A stretch of DNA of 9,278 bases from Acidimicrobiales bacterium (GTDB lineage: Bacteria > Actinomycetota > Acidimicrobiia > Acidimicrobiales > RAAP-2), in NCBI GenBank assembly GCA_017883105.1, contig JADGOF010000063.1:1-9278 (forward strand). Reading direction: 5' to 3'. Shown here one piece after another: positions 1-5,849 of this stretch. Position 1 is the stretch's first letter, and each line of letters begins with the position of its first letter. A program made the position numbers and the translations under genes. The notes under the pieces were generated by a model. That model saw only the letters and a program-made list of their open reading frames with translations, had not been told where the DNA came from and ran no database searches.

Positions 1-2
1 TG

Positions 3-197
3 GGCCCCACCCCGCTGCGGGCTACCAGGGTGGAGGAGGCCCTGGCCGGCGGCGCGACCCCCGCAGAGGCGGCGTCCCGGGCGGGGGAGGGCCTGGATCC
101 CCCGAGCGACATCAATGCCAGCGCCGAGTTCCGTCGCCACCTGGCCACAGTTCTGGTGCGCAGGGCCCTGGTGGAGGCGATGGGGGCAGGTGGCTGA
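3..197 (+). CDS. coxM: CoxM-like FAD-binding subunit of CO dehydrogenase / molybdenum hydroxylase, C-terminal end (5' partial)
   Basis: Only the last 64 codons are in the window; the frame is open to the left edge and ends with TGA at 195-197. The peptide has the look of the C-terminal cap of the FAD-binding medium subunit (CO_deh_flav_C type): a helix-rich Ala/Glu stretch, then a segment reading DINASAEFRRHLATVLVRRA, where the D-x-x-A-S-x-E-x-R-R-H-L pattern is characteristic of this family. In the family this subunit carries FAD and passes electrons from the iron-sulfur subunit towards the respiratory chain. The neighbour 80 bp downstream is coxG on the same strand, which supports a cox operon. 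It could equally belong to a xanthine- or aldehyde-oxidase-type relative, because the large subunit with its active-site loop is not visible. Confidence 0.8.
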   Translation, partial: GPTPLRATRVEEALAGGATPAEAASRAGEGLDPPSDINASAEFRRHLATVLVRRALVEAMGAGG

Positions 198-262
198 TCC
201 GGCAACGTCCCGACCTCCTGGGCAAAGTAGCGTGCAACGGATCAGGCCGACATGGACCCGTT

Positions 263-267
263 GGAGG
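263..267 (+). promoter_or_regulatory. Shine-Dalgarno of coxG
   Basis: GGAGG lies 10 nt before the GTG at 278 and fixes that start. An ATG at 252 is in another frame and would give only an 11-codon peptide. Confidence 0.6.
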
Positions 268-277
268 ATCTCGACCG

Positions 278-982
278 GTGGAGCTGACCAACCGATTCGT
301 GGTGGACGTGCCGGTCGAACAGGCGTGGTCCGTGCTCACCGACCTCGAGCGCATTGCGCCGTGCATGCCCGGCGCCGAGCTGCAGGAGGTGGACGGGGCG
401 GAGTACCGGGGGGTGGTCAAGGTGAAGGTGGGCCCGATCACAGCCCACTACAAGGGCAAGGCCACCTTCGTGGAGCAGGATGTCGCCACCCGCCGGGTGG
501 TGCTCCGGGCCGAGGGGCGCGAGACGCGTGGCCAAGGCGGCGCCACTGCGATCATCACCGCCATCCTCGAGCCCGCCGGGGAGGTCACCCGGGTCTCTGT
601 GGTGACCGACCTCACCGTGACAGGGCGGGCAGCCCAATTCGGCCAGGGAGTCATGGCCGATGTCAGCAACAAGCTCATAGGCCAGTTCGTGGACTCCCTC
701 GAATCGACCGTTCTCGTCGGCCCGACCGCAGACCAGGAAGGTCCTCGCATCGCGGAGCCTGGGCGGGAGGGCGGGGACGTCGGAGCAGAGCCTGCTCGCG
801 CGCCCGGAGCGCGGTCAGGCACGGACCGGCAGCTGCGACAGGGTGCCGAGCCGGTGGACTTGCTCGAAGTGGCCGTGCCTTCGCTGCTCAAGCGGGCGGC
901 CCCCCTTGTCGCGGCCCTCACCGCGATCGCCGTCACAGCGATGTGGCTGGCCCGCCGGAAAAGTCGGCGTTGCTCGACGTGA
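278..982 (+). CDS. coxG: CoxG, SRPBCC-family CO dehydrogenase accessory protein with C-terminal membrane anchor
   Basis: A 234-residue protein starting at GTG with a good GGAGG site. Residues 1-145 are a CoxG-type SRPBCC fold. Visible family motifs are CMPGAEL near 29-35, KVGPITAHYKGKATF at 50-64, and TDLTVTGRAAQFGQGVMADV at 110-129. Residues 146-200 are a low-complexity Gly/Ala/Glu/Arg linker. Residues 207-225 form one hydrophobic helix followed by a basic RRKSRR tail, so the protein is probably anchored with the tail in the cytoplasm. CoxG is known to be needed for membrane association of CO dehydrogenase, and work on mycobacterial CoxG indicates that it carries menaquinone between membrane and enzyme. 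Its position just after the CoxM-like gene agrees with this role. It is the last gene of the plus-strand operon; the next gene is convergent 22 bp away. CoxG homologues also accompany other molybdenum hydroxylases, so CO as the substrate is inferred. Confidence 0.9.
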   Translation: MELTNRFVVDVPVEQAWSVLTDLERIAPCMPGAELQEVDGAEYRGVVKVKVGPITAHYKGKATFVEQDVATRRVVLRAEGRETRGQGGATAIITAILEPAGEVTRVSVVTDLTVTGRAAQFGQGVMADVSNKLIGQFVDSLESTVLVGPTADQEGPRIAEPGREGGDVGAEPARAPGARSGTDRQLRQGAEPVDLLEVAVPSLLKRAAPLVAALTAIAVTAMWLARRKSRRCST

Positions 983-1004
983 CCCCTCTTCCCGAGGATC
1001 GAGG

Positions 1005-2471
1005 CTAGTGGGCGGCCTGCGCGAGGCGCTCCTGGACGACGGCTGCGACCCGCATCCCCGAACCGCAGGCCTGGTGGGTGCCCATTCCCTCGTAGCCGGC
1101 GTCGGCTCCGCAGACGTACAGGCCCTGCACCGGCGTGATCGGTGACGGCTTCTTCGTGCCGCACTGCCCCACGATCTGCCCTATTCCCACGCACTCGCCG
1201 CCCGCGCCCGGCACGGCGGAGTCGCGGGTGTGCCGCGACACTTCTCGGGGCCCCTCGGTGACACGGTGCTCGACCGCCTCCATCACCTCCGGGAAGATCT
1301 TCCCGATCGTCGCGTCGATGCGCCGGTAGATCTCCTCGATCTCGGCGGCCTCGGGATCGGGCGAGCATATCGACCCGCTCACGATGCACTGCTTGCCGGG
1401 GGGCGCCATCGACGGATCGAGGTTGCCCGGGATGGTCAGGAAGACGATGACGTCGTCGTCCCACTCGCCGTGGCGAAGCCGGTCGTAGCGCTCCGTCGTG
1501 TACCAGGTGTCGTCCGAGTAGATCATCGCCATGGACGCGTCGAGGACCTTGCGTGACAGGAAGTAGCGGATGCTCGCCCAACCCCAGCCGGGCTCCAGGT
1601 TGCGGACGTACTCCACGTACTCGTCGGGGAAGTGCTCGGCTCCGGCGAGCTTCAGGACGGTCGGCTGGATGCCGGCGTCGCTCACCACGGCCGCCGCGGC
1701 GAAGGTGCCGGCGGGGGTGGTGACTCCCGTGACGTGTCCGTCGGCGATGTCGATCCGCTCGACCGCCACGCCGGTGCGTACTTCACCGCCCAGCCCCACG
1801 AACGCGGCAGCGAGGTCGTCGAGCATCCGGCCGAAGCCACCCTCGTAGTAGGCGGCACCGCCCTGGAAGGCCAGCTGCTGGAGGATCTTGATCTGCTCGG
1901 AGGCGGCCACCCGGTCGAAAGGCTCCGCAAGCGACGCGTTCGAGTGCAACCCCATGTAGTTCCACAGGGCGAAAGGGATGTCGGGAAAGCGCTCGAGGTA
2001 CTGCTGCATCGACACGTCGTCGAGCTCGTCGAGCTGCGGACCGGTCAGCGAGACCATCTCGCCCATGATCTCGGTCGCCCGGCGGCGCTCGTCGTCGTCG
2101 AGGCCCCAGAGGTCGAACTGGTCGCTGCCGTCGGACGACTGGTCGCCTTTGCTGATGTTCATCCGGTACTCGGTCTCTCCCGCGGGCCGGTAGGCCTGCA
2201 CCACACCGTTCAAGGTGATCTGGCGGAGCTTGTCCGAGATCCCCAGCTCGGCGAACAGCTCGGCGAAGGCGGGGCCCTGCGCCGGGACCTGGAGCTTCGG
2301 CCCGAGCTCGTAGCGGAACCCGTCTCGCTCGCCGGCGACGGCCTTGCCCCCGACATGGTCCGACCGCTCGACGAGCAGCACCCGCATCCCCCGGTGGGCC
2401 AAGCGGGCTGAACAGGCGAGACCACCGGGTCCCGCTCCCACAACGATGACGTCGTACGTGCCGTCGGCCAT
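1005..2471 (-). CDS. FAD-dependent oxidoreductase of the CrtI / phytoene-desaturase-like group
   Basis: 488 residues from the chosen ATG at 2471. The N-terminus has a Rossmann dinucleotide site, GAGPGG at residues 12-17, followed by VERSDHVGGKA, the usual FAD-binding continuation. Mid-protein, GGFGRMLDDLAAAFVGLGGE and GHVTGVTTPAG match the substrate/FAD region of COG1233-type amine-oxidase-fold desaturases and isomerases. The C-terminus, GLYVCGADAGYEGMGTHQAC followed by GSGMRVA, is the second FAD contact. Length fits the family (about 480-520). No crtB, crtE or other carotenoid gene is in the window, so carotenoid activity is not supported; retinol- or prenyl-type or unknown substrates are possible. 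The start at 2471 is preferred over the in-frame ATG at 2486 because AAGGAG lies 6 nt before it. The gene is alone on its strand here and converges with coxG. Confidence 0.85.
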   Translation of the reverse strand: MADGTYDVIVVGAGPGGLACSARLAHRGMRVLLVERSDHVGGKAVAGERDGFRYELGPKLQVPAQGPAFAELFAELGISDKLRQITLNGVVQAYRPAGETEYRMNISKGDQSSDGSDQFDLWGLDDDERRRATEIMGEMVSLTGPQLDELDDVSMQQYLERFPDIPFALWNYMGLHSNASLAEPFDRVAASEQIKILQQLAFQGGAAYYEGGFGRMLDDLAAAFVGLGGEVRTGVAVERIDIADGHVTGVTTPAGTFAAAAVVSDAGIQPTVLKLAGAEHFPDEYVEYVRNLEPGWGWASIRYFLSRKVLDASMAMIYSDDTWYTTERYDRLRHGEWDDDVIVFLTIPGNLDPSMAPPGKQCIVSGSICSPDPEAAEIEEIYRRIDATIGKIFPEVMEAVEHRVTEGPREVSRHTRDSAVPGAGGECVGIGQIVGQCGTKKPSPITPVQGLYVCGADAGYEGMGTHQACGSGMRVAAVVQERLAQAAH

Positions 2472-2477
2472 GGACCA

Positions 2478-2483
2478 CTCCTT
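2478..2483 (-). promoter_or_regulatory. Shine-Dalgarno of the FAD oxidoreductase
   Basis: On the minus strand AAGGAG stands 6 nt before the ATG at 2471. It lies inside the five extra codons that the upstream ATG at 2486 would add, so it decides for the shorter protein. Confidence 0.65.
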
Positions 2484-2486
2484 CAT

Positions 2487-2505
2487 CGGCCGGCGTCGCC
2501 GGCCG
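2487..2505. repeat. 19-bp perfect palindrome (9-1-9) in the oxidoreductase leader
   Basis: CGGCCGGCG, one T, CGCCGGCCG. It sits 16 bp upstream of the oxidoreductase start codon on the minus strand, just before its ribosome binding site. The position would suit an operator or an mRNA hairpin that hides the start region. It is built only of C and G apart from the centre, so chance in a GC-rich genome is a real alternative. Confidence 0.4.
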
Positions 2506-2623
2506 GCTCGAACCCGATCGTTCCGGTGCCGTGGTCAGCCTACGTCTCGCCGGTCGGCCGAGCCAGAGTCGACGATCAGCCGATCCTCCGGAGGCGAGGT
2601 GGACCATTCTTCGCGTCCGTCGG

Positions 2624-3012
2624 CTACAAGTACGTCACCAATTCGACGGCCACGAGCAGCCAGGTGATCCCGACCACGCCGCCGAGGCGCCACAGGCGCC
2701 TCGGCGTTCCCAGCAGAACGATCCAGCTGAAGAGTAGACGTCGTCGAGGCTGCGGAACCCGACGTCACCAAGCCAGATCCCCGGTGCCACACAGATGGCT
2801 ATGGGCACCAGAGCCGCCCAGACCACGCGTTCGTGGATGGGCGCAGCGGTAGTGCGAATCGACATGCCGGCGGCGACTGCCAGCACGGCCAACAGGGCGA
2901 GCTCCCCGGCCCAGAGGGCCGAGCTCACGGAGGGAAAGGTGGCTAGGTGGCTGGTGTCTTTCTCGAAAGCAACCGAAATCGACCAACACTGGTGGAAATT
3001 GACCGGGCGCAC
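2624..3012 (-). pseudogene. Frameshifted C-terminal remnant of a polytopic membrane protein
   Basis: Two adjacent minus-strand frames join into one convincing membrane-protein tail. The upstream frame contains two hydrophobic helices (around LWAGELALLAVLAVAAG and VVWAALVPIAICVAPGIWLG) and ends its sensible part with FRSLDDVYS. From 2731 downwards the sense continues in the next frame, starting FSWIVLLGTPRRLWRLGG, with a third helix (ITWLLVAVELVTYL) and a stop at 2624-2626. One base appears to be missing at about 2731-2733. Without it the upstream frame turns into a Cys/Ser/Gly-rich run to a stop at 2635. No proper N-terminus or start is visible: the residues before about 2960 do not look membrane-protein-like and coincide with the left arm of the inverted repeat. 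The family is not recognised; a glycosyltransferase-like membrane protein tail is only a guess. A sequencing error could explain the frameshift but not the missing N-terminal part. Confidence 0.6.
2943..2962 (+). repeat. Left arm of a 20-bp perfect inverted repeat
   Basis: CTAGGTGGCTGGTGTCTTTC, the exact reverse complement of 3101-3120. The match extends to 23 of 25 when 2941-2965 is paired with 3098-3122. On the minus strand it encodes KDTSHL at the start of the pseudogene frame. Confidence 0.85.
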
Positions 3013-3100
3013 GACGCCACTCTGATGCTTTGAACGCCCCTGGGGGCATCGTGCAGGGAGATCGGTTTTTGGCCTTCAGGCCGGATTCGCGCGACACCGC
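2963..3100. other. 138-bp segment enclosed by the inverted repeat, no gene seen
   Basis: No convincing coding frame on either strand. It holds an imperfect direct repeat, GAAATCGACC at 2975-2984 and GAAATTGACC at 2995-3004 (9 of 10 identical, exactly 20 bp apart). It also has a short nested dyad at 3024-3050 (GATGC...GCATC around CCCCTGGGG) and a small palindrome GGCCTTCAGGCC at 3071-3082. Possible explanations are a small non-autonomous element, an invertible segment or a rearrangement scar. No flanking target duplication is visible. Confidence 0.4.
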
Positions 3101-3120
3101 GAAAGACACCAGCCACCTAG
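3101..3120 (-). repeat. Right arm of the 20-bp inverted repeat
   Basis: GAAAGACACCAGCCACCTAG, perfect partner of 2943-2962. Between this arm and the methyltransferase start at 3276 (about 155 bp) I see no gene. The plus-strand frame is open there but reads as an unbiased Gly/Asp/Arg/His mixture unlike a protein. Confidence 0.85.
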
Positions 3121-3262
3121 GCCCGGGGATGGATCAGGGCGGTGACGAGGAAGGCGACTGCCGGCTCGACCTGGCCATCGGTCCGCCACACCATGGATCC
3201 GGTTCGGCTGGCGAGGTCCATGGCTGCTGCCGGCCGGGGAGGCGCCAGGGCCGATGGGCTAG

Positions 3263-3268
3263 TACTTT
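3263..3268 (+). promoter_or_regulatory. Possible -10 box of the methyltransferase gene
   Basis: TACTTT fits TANNNT and ends 7 nt before the ATG at 3276, which would give a transcript starting at about 3275, almost leaderless. No -35 and no Shine-Dalgarno can be seen. The call rests mainly on the same geometry at three other genes in the window. Confidence 0.35.
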
Positions 3269-3275
3269 CACCGGA

Positions 3276-4016
3276 ATGGACGGTGATGGCAGTGAAGCAC
3301 AACGTTTGGCGATCGTTGCACGGGTCCTCGAATCACCGCCTGCCGTCCATCCGAGTGCGCCGAACGGGAAAGTTTGGCGGACCGACCGCCGCTGCTATGA
3401 GTTCATGGCGAGCCAAGTCCGGCCGGGAAGTCGAACGCTTGAGACCGGAGCAGGCGTCTCAACGGTGCTCTTCACAGCCTGGGGGTGTCGCCACATTGCC
3501 GTCGTGCCATCTCCGGCTGAGGAGATGATCATCCGTGAGTACTGCGCCGAAATGGACTTTGACACTTCTCTTTTGACCTTCGACCTCAGGCCATCGGAGC
3601 TTGCCCTACCCGGCATGACCGAACTTGGCGAACTCGACTTGATGTTCATCGACGGCGCCCACTCGTTCCCGATGCCCATCATCGATTGGTTCTATGGCGC
3701 GGGCCACCTTCGCAAAGGAGGTGTGGTCGTCTTCGATGACCTGCCTCTCCCTGCTGTCAGCACCTTTCTCAATTCGTTCGTGGAGCGCGACGATCGGTGG
3801 CAGCAGATTGGCAGTTCACCGAAATGGCGTGCCTATCGGAGGCTTTCGGAGGGGTCGCTGGCCGAACACGAATTCCAACAGCCGTTCTTTCAAGGTGATC
3901 AACCCAACGTTCGGACAAGGGCGATCCGAATCCTGAAGGACTTGGTTCCACTGAGCATTCGGCAAGAACTGGCTCGATCAGAGTCATCTTCGCGTCGCCA
4001 CCGATCTCAGCCGTAG
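3276..4016 (+). CDS. Class I SAM-dependent methyltransferase (Methyltransf_24-like)
   Basis: 246 residues from ATG 3276. The frame is open further left to 3030, but those 82 residues look non-coding, so the later start is chosen. Motif I is LETGAGVST at residues 55-63, the SAM-binding glycine loop after beta-1. Residues 119-131 (ELDLMFIDGAHSF) are the beta-4 region with the D-G-A-H signature seen in Methyltransf_24 and sugar/O-methyltransferase types. VVVFDD at 150-155 follows beta-5. The C-terminus is basic and Ser-rich. The substrate is unknown; relatives act on sugars, phenols or peptide natural products. It sits alone between the membrane-protein remnant and a hairpin-rich gap. Wobble positions use A/T more than in the neighbours: the line 3541-3600 has 32 of 60 G+C against 38 of 60 in 4741-4800 of the acyl-CoA dehydrogenase. 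Together with the broken neighbour this suggests acquired DNA. Confidence 0.75.
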   Translation: MDGDGSEAQRLAIVARVLESPPAVHPSAPNGKVWRTDRRCYEFMASQVRPGSRTLETGAGVSTVLFTAWGCRHIAVVPSPAEEMIIREYCAEMDFDTSLLTFDLRPSELALPGMTELGELDLMFIDGAHSFPMPIIDWFYGAGHLRKGGVVVFDDLPLPAVSTFLNSFVERDDRWQQIGSSPKWRAYRRLSEGSLAEHEFQQPFFQGDQPNVRTRAIRILKDLVPLSIRQELARSESSSRRHRSQP

Positions 4017-4164
4017 GTCCTTCGGGTATCCACCCGTGTCCGTGTGGGTCGTGGATCGGACCGCCTCTCGCCCGTCTGGCCCTCGCGACGGCATTCGACA
4101 GATCCGGTAGGCGAGCAGTGGATCCGGCCGAGGTCCCAGGGGACCGAAACGCCGCCCCGCTGAA

Positions 4165-4190
4165 GCGGCCGGACCCGACGGCCCGGCCGC
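4165..4190 (+). terminator. Hairpin after the methyltransferase gene, possible terminator
   Basis: GCGGCCGG (4165-4172) pairs perfectly with CCGGCCGC (4183-4190) around a 10-nt loop. It lies about 150 bp after the methyltransferase stop and has no T-run, so intrinsic termination is uncertain. The 274-bp gap 4017-4290 contains no gene that I can support. Confidence 0.3.
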
Positions 4191-4202
4191 GTTGCAGCAC
4201 GG

Positions 4203-4221
4203 CCGCCCACCCGGTGGGCGG
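4203..4221. repeat. 19-bp perfect palindrome (9-1-9) upstream of the acyl-CoA dehydrogenase
   Basis: CCGCCCACC, one C, GGTGGGCGG. It is 69 bp before the acyl-CoA dehydrogenase start and directly follows the 4165-4190 hairpin. It could be the second half of a tandem terminator or a repressor site for the downstream promoter (TetR-type regulators often control such genes). No regulator gene is adjacent. Confidence 0.4.
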
Positions 4222-4278
4222 TCAGGGGTGATGACACCGCGCGTCGGACGGCCAGGACCGGCCGGCGATCCAGGCCGG

Positions 4279-4284
4279 TAATGT
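4279..4284 (+). promoter_or_regulatory. Likely -10 box of the acyl-CoA dehydrogenase, leaderless
   Basis: TAATGT fits TANNNT and ends exactly where a transcript would begin at the A of the ATG at 4291. There is no Shine-Dalgarno before this ATG, and no recognisable -35. Confidence 0.45.
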
Positions 4285-4290
4285 CGGCTC

Positions 4291-5532
4291 ATGGACCTGA
4301 GTTATCCAGCCGAGACCGAGCCGTTCCGAGCCGAGATCCGCCAGTGGCTGACCGACAACCTGCCGGAGGGGTGGGGCACACCCGGGTTCTCCATGACCCG
4401 CGACGAGAAGAAGGCGTTCAACCAGGAGTGGACCGAGAAGCTTTTCGCCGGTGGGTGGATCTGCGCGTCCTGGCCCACCGAGTACGGCGGCAAGGGCCTC
4501 TCCCTGATGGACTCGGTGGTCCTCAACGAGGAGTTCGCCCGGGCCGAGGCCCCCCTGCGGGCCGATTTCTTCGGCGACACCCTGGTGGGGCCGACCATTC
4601 TGCAGTGGGCCAGCGAGGAACAGAAGAAGCAGTTCATCCCCGGCATCCTGAACGGCACCATCGCCTGGTGCCAGGGATTCTCCGAGCCCGACGCGGGCAG
4701 CGACCTGGCCTCGCTCAAGACACGGGCCGAGCTGGACGGCGACGAGTGGGTGATCAACGGCCAGAAGGTGTGGACCACCCAGGCCCAGTTCGCCGACTAC
4801 ATCTTCCTGCTGGCCCGCACCGACCCCGCGGCACCCAAGCATGCCGGCATCTCCTACCTGCTGGTCCCCATGAAACAGGACGGCATCGACGTACGGCCCA
4901 TCGAGCAGGTCGATGGCAGCGCCGACTTCAACGAGGTCTTCTTCACCAACGTCCGCTGTCCCCGGGAGAATGTGGTCGGGGGCGAGAACAACGGATGGAA
5001 GGTGGCGATGACCACCTTGGGCTTCGAGCGGGGCTCGTCGGCCACCACCGGGCACCGCCGCTTCCAGCGCGAGCTCGACCAGATCATCGCCGTCGCCCAG
5101 AAGAACAGCCGGAGCGAGGATCCCCTCATCCGCCAGCGCCTGGCCACGTCGTGGAGCAAGGTCAAGATCATGGAGATCAACGGGTACCGGTCGCTGACCG
5201 ACGCCCTCAACGGGACCCACCACATGGCCGCCCTCGGGGCGTGCAACAAGATGTTCTGGTCGGAGCACCACAAAGAGACGATGGAGCTGGCCATGGACAT
5301 CCTCGGGATGGACAGCCAGATCCTGACCGGCGACGCCGACGCCGACGCCGTGGTCGACGAGCGGGTGCGCCGGGGACGGGCCGACTACCCGGTCAGCGAC
5401 CTGCAGGCCTCGTTCTTCTTCTCGAGGTCGGAGTCGATCTGGGGCGGGACGGCCGAGATCCAGCGCAACATCGTCGGCGAGCGGGTGCTCGGTCTCCCGA
5501 AAGAGCCGAAGCAGGCCACCTCGGGAGCCTGA
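4291..5532 (+). CDS. Acyl-CoA dehydrogenase (FadE-type flavoprotein)
   Basis: 413 residues, normal for the family, which oxidises acyl-CoA to 2-enoyl-CoA with FAD and passes electrons to ETF. Order: N-terminal helical domain (1-122); middle beta domain with WCQGFSEPDAGSDLAS at 126-141 and INGQKVWTT, the flavin and substrate signatures; C-terminal helical domain ending in SIWGGTAEIQRNIVGERVLG near 382-401. At the place of the MCAD catalytic Glu (Y-E-G-T) there is Gly (W-G-G-T). Glu246 in LGFERGSS lies where isovaleryl-CoA and long-chain dehydrogenases keep their base, so Glu246 is the probable catalytic residue. This points to branched, bulky or long substrates rather than medium chains, by inference only. 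The gene appears monocistronic, with no beta-oxidation partner next to it. An overlapping frame from 4281 is a shadow. Confidence 0.92.
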   Translation: MDLSYPAETEPFRAEIRQWLTDNLPEGWGTPGFSMTRDEKKAFNQEWTEKLFAGGWICASWPTEYGGKGLSLMDSVVLNEEFARAEAPLRADFFGDTLVGPTILQWASEEQKKQFIPGILNGTIAWCQGFSEPDAGSDLASLKTRAELDGDEWVINGQKVWTTQAQFADYIFLLARTDPAAPKHAGISYLLVPMKQDGIDVRPIEQVDGSADFNEVFFTNVRCPRENVVGGENNGWKVAMTTLGFERGSSATTGHRRFQRELDQIIAVAQKNSRSEDPLIRQRLATSWSKVKIMEINGYRSLTDALNGTHHMAALGACNKMFWSEHHKETMELAMDILGMDSQILTGDADADAVVDERVRRGRADYPVSDLQASFFFSRSESIWGGTAEIQRNIVGERVLGLPKEPKQATSGA

Positions 5533-5600
5533 TCCGTCGATCGCCGCCGGCATCGGGCAGTGACCGAGCTGTCAGTGGAACGGATCGTGCGGAAGCTGCG

Positions 5601-5640
5601 TACACGTGATGCACACGTTGCGTGTACTCTATACACGTGA
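5601..5640 (+). promoter_or_regulatory. vapBC promoter/operator
   Basis: TACACGTGA occurs at 5601-5609 and again at 5632-5640, 31 bp apart (about three helical turns). CGTGTA (5621-5626), 5 nt, TACACG (5632-5637) is a perfect dyad, and the first TACACG (5601-5606) can pair with the same CGTGTA. Inside the dyad TACTCT at 5625-5630 fits a -10 box whose +1 falls on the GTG at 5637. VapBC complexes are known to repress their own promoter through such dyads, so this is the likely autoregulatory site. Confidence 0.65.
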
Positions 5641-5849
5641 GCAGATCACGCACCAACATCGAGATCGAAGACAGCTACATCCAGAGCGTGATGGATCGGT
5701 ACGGCCTGCACACCAAAACCGACGCGGTGGACTTCGCCCTTCGGCATCTCGCCGGTCAGCCGATGACCCGTGAAGAAGCATTGGGGATGCGGGGGGCCCA
5801 TGCCATCCTCGACTCCCCTGCGGACACCGGGCCTGCGGAAACAGGGTGA
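5637..5849 (+). CDS. vapB: VapB-family antitoxin
   Basis: 70 residues from the GTG at 5637. Residues 2-40 (SRTNIEIEDSYIQSVMDRYG, then a TKTDAVDFAL helix) follow the ribbon-helix-helix plan of VapB antitoxins: a short beta strand with Arg/Thr/Asn for DNA contact, then two helices. The following MTREEALGMRG matches the conserved LxxLRG-like segment where VapB meets the toxin. The last residues are Pro/Ala/Gly-rich and probably disordered. An upstream in-frame GTG at 5622 would add five residues but lies inside the operator and before the inferred transcript start, so 5637 is preferred. There is no Shine-Dalgarno, in agreement with a leaderless message. Its stop overlaps the vapC start by 4 bp, so the two are translationally coupled, antitoxin first. 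It neutralises VapC and represses the promoter. Confidence 0.85.
   Translation: MSRSRTNIEIEDSYIQSVMDRYGLHTKTDAVDFALRHLAGQPMTREEALGMRGAHAILDSPADTGPAETG

Noticed and set aside
252..287. 11-codon peptide MDPLEDLDRWS before coxG
   Set aside because: Has no ribosome binding site of its own; the GGAGG in this region serves the GTG at 278.
1632..2411. Plus-strand frame of 259 codons opposite the FAD oxidoreductase
   Set aside because: Antisense of a gene with both FAD-binding motifs; the reading is His/Gly/Val-rich and has no recognisable fold.
2943..3120. Insertion sequence
   Set aside because: The enclosed 138 bp codes for no transposase and no target-site duplication is visible at the ends, so only a non-autonomous element or scar remains possible.
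3030..3275. N-terminal extension of the methyltransferase to 3030
   Set aside because: The 82 added residues have no family resemblance and run through the right inverted-repeat arm; a start with a nearby -10-like box exists at 3276.
4222..5553. Long minus-strand open frame opposite the acyl-CoA dehydrogenase
   Set aside because: Antisense shadow caused by high-GC codon bias; its composition (Gly/Leu/Val/His-rich, no motifs) is non-protein-like, while the plus strand has clear family motifs.
4281..5609. Plus-strand open frame overlapping the acyl-CoA dehydrogenase one frame away
   Set aside because: Arg/Pro/Gly/His-rich shadow without any domain; it starts 10 bp before the real ATG, inside the inferred promoter.
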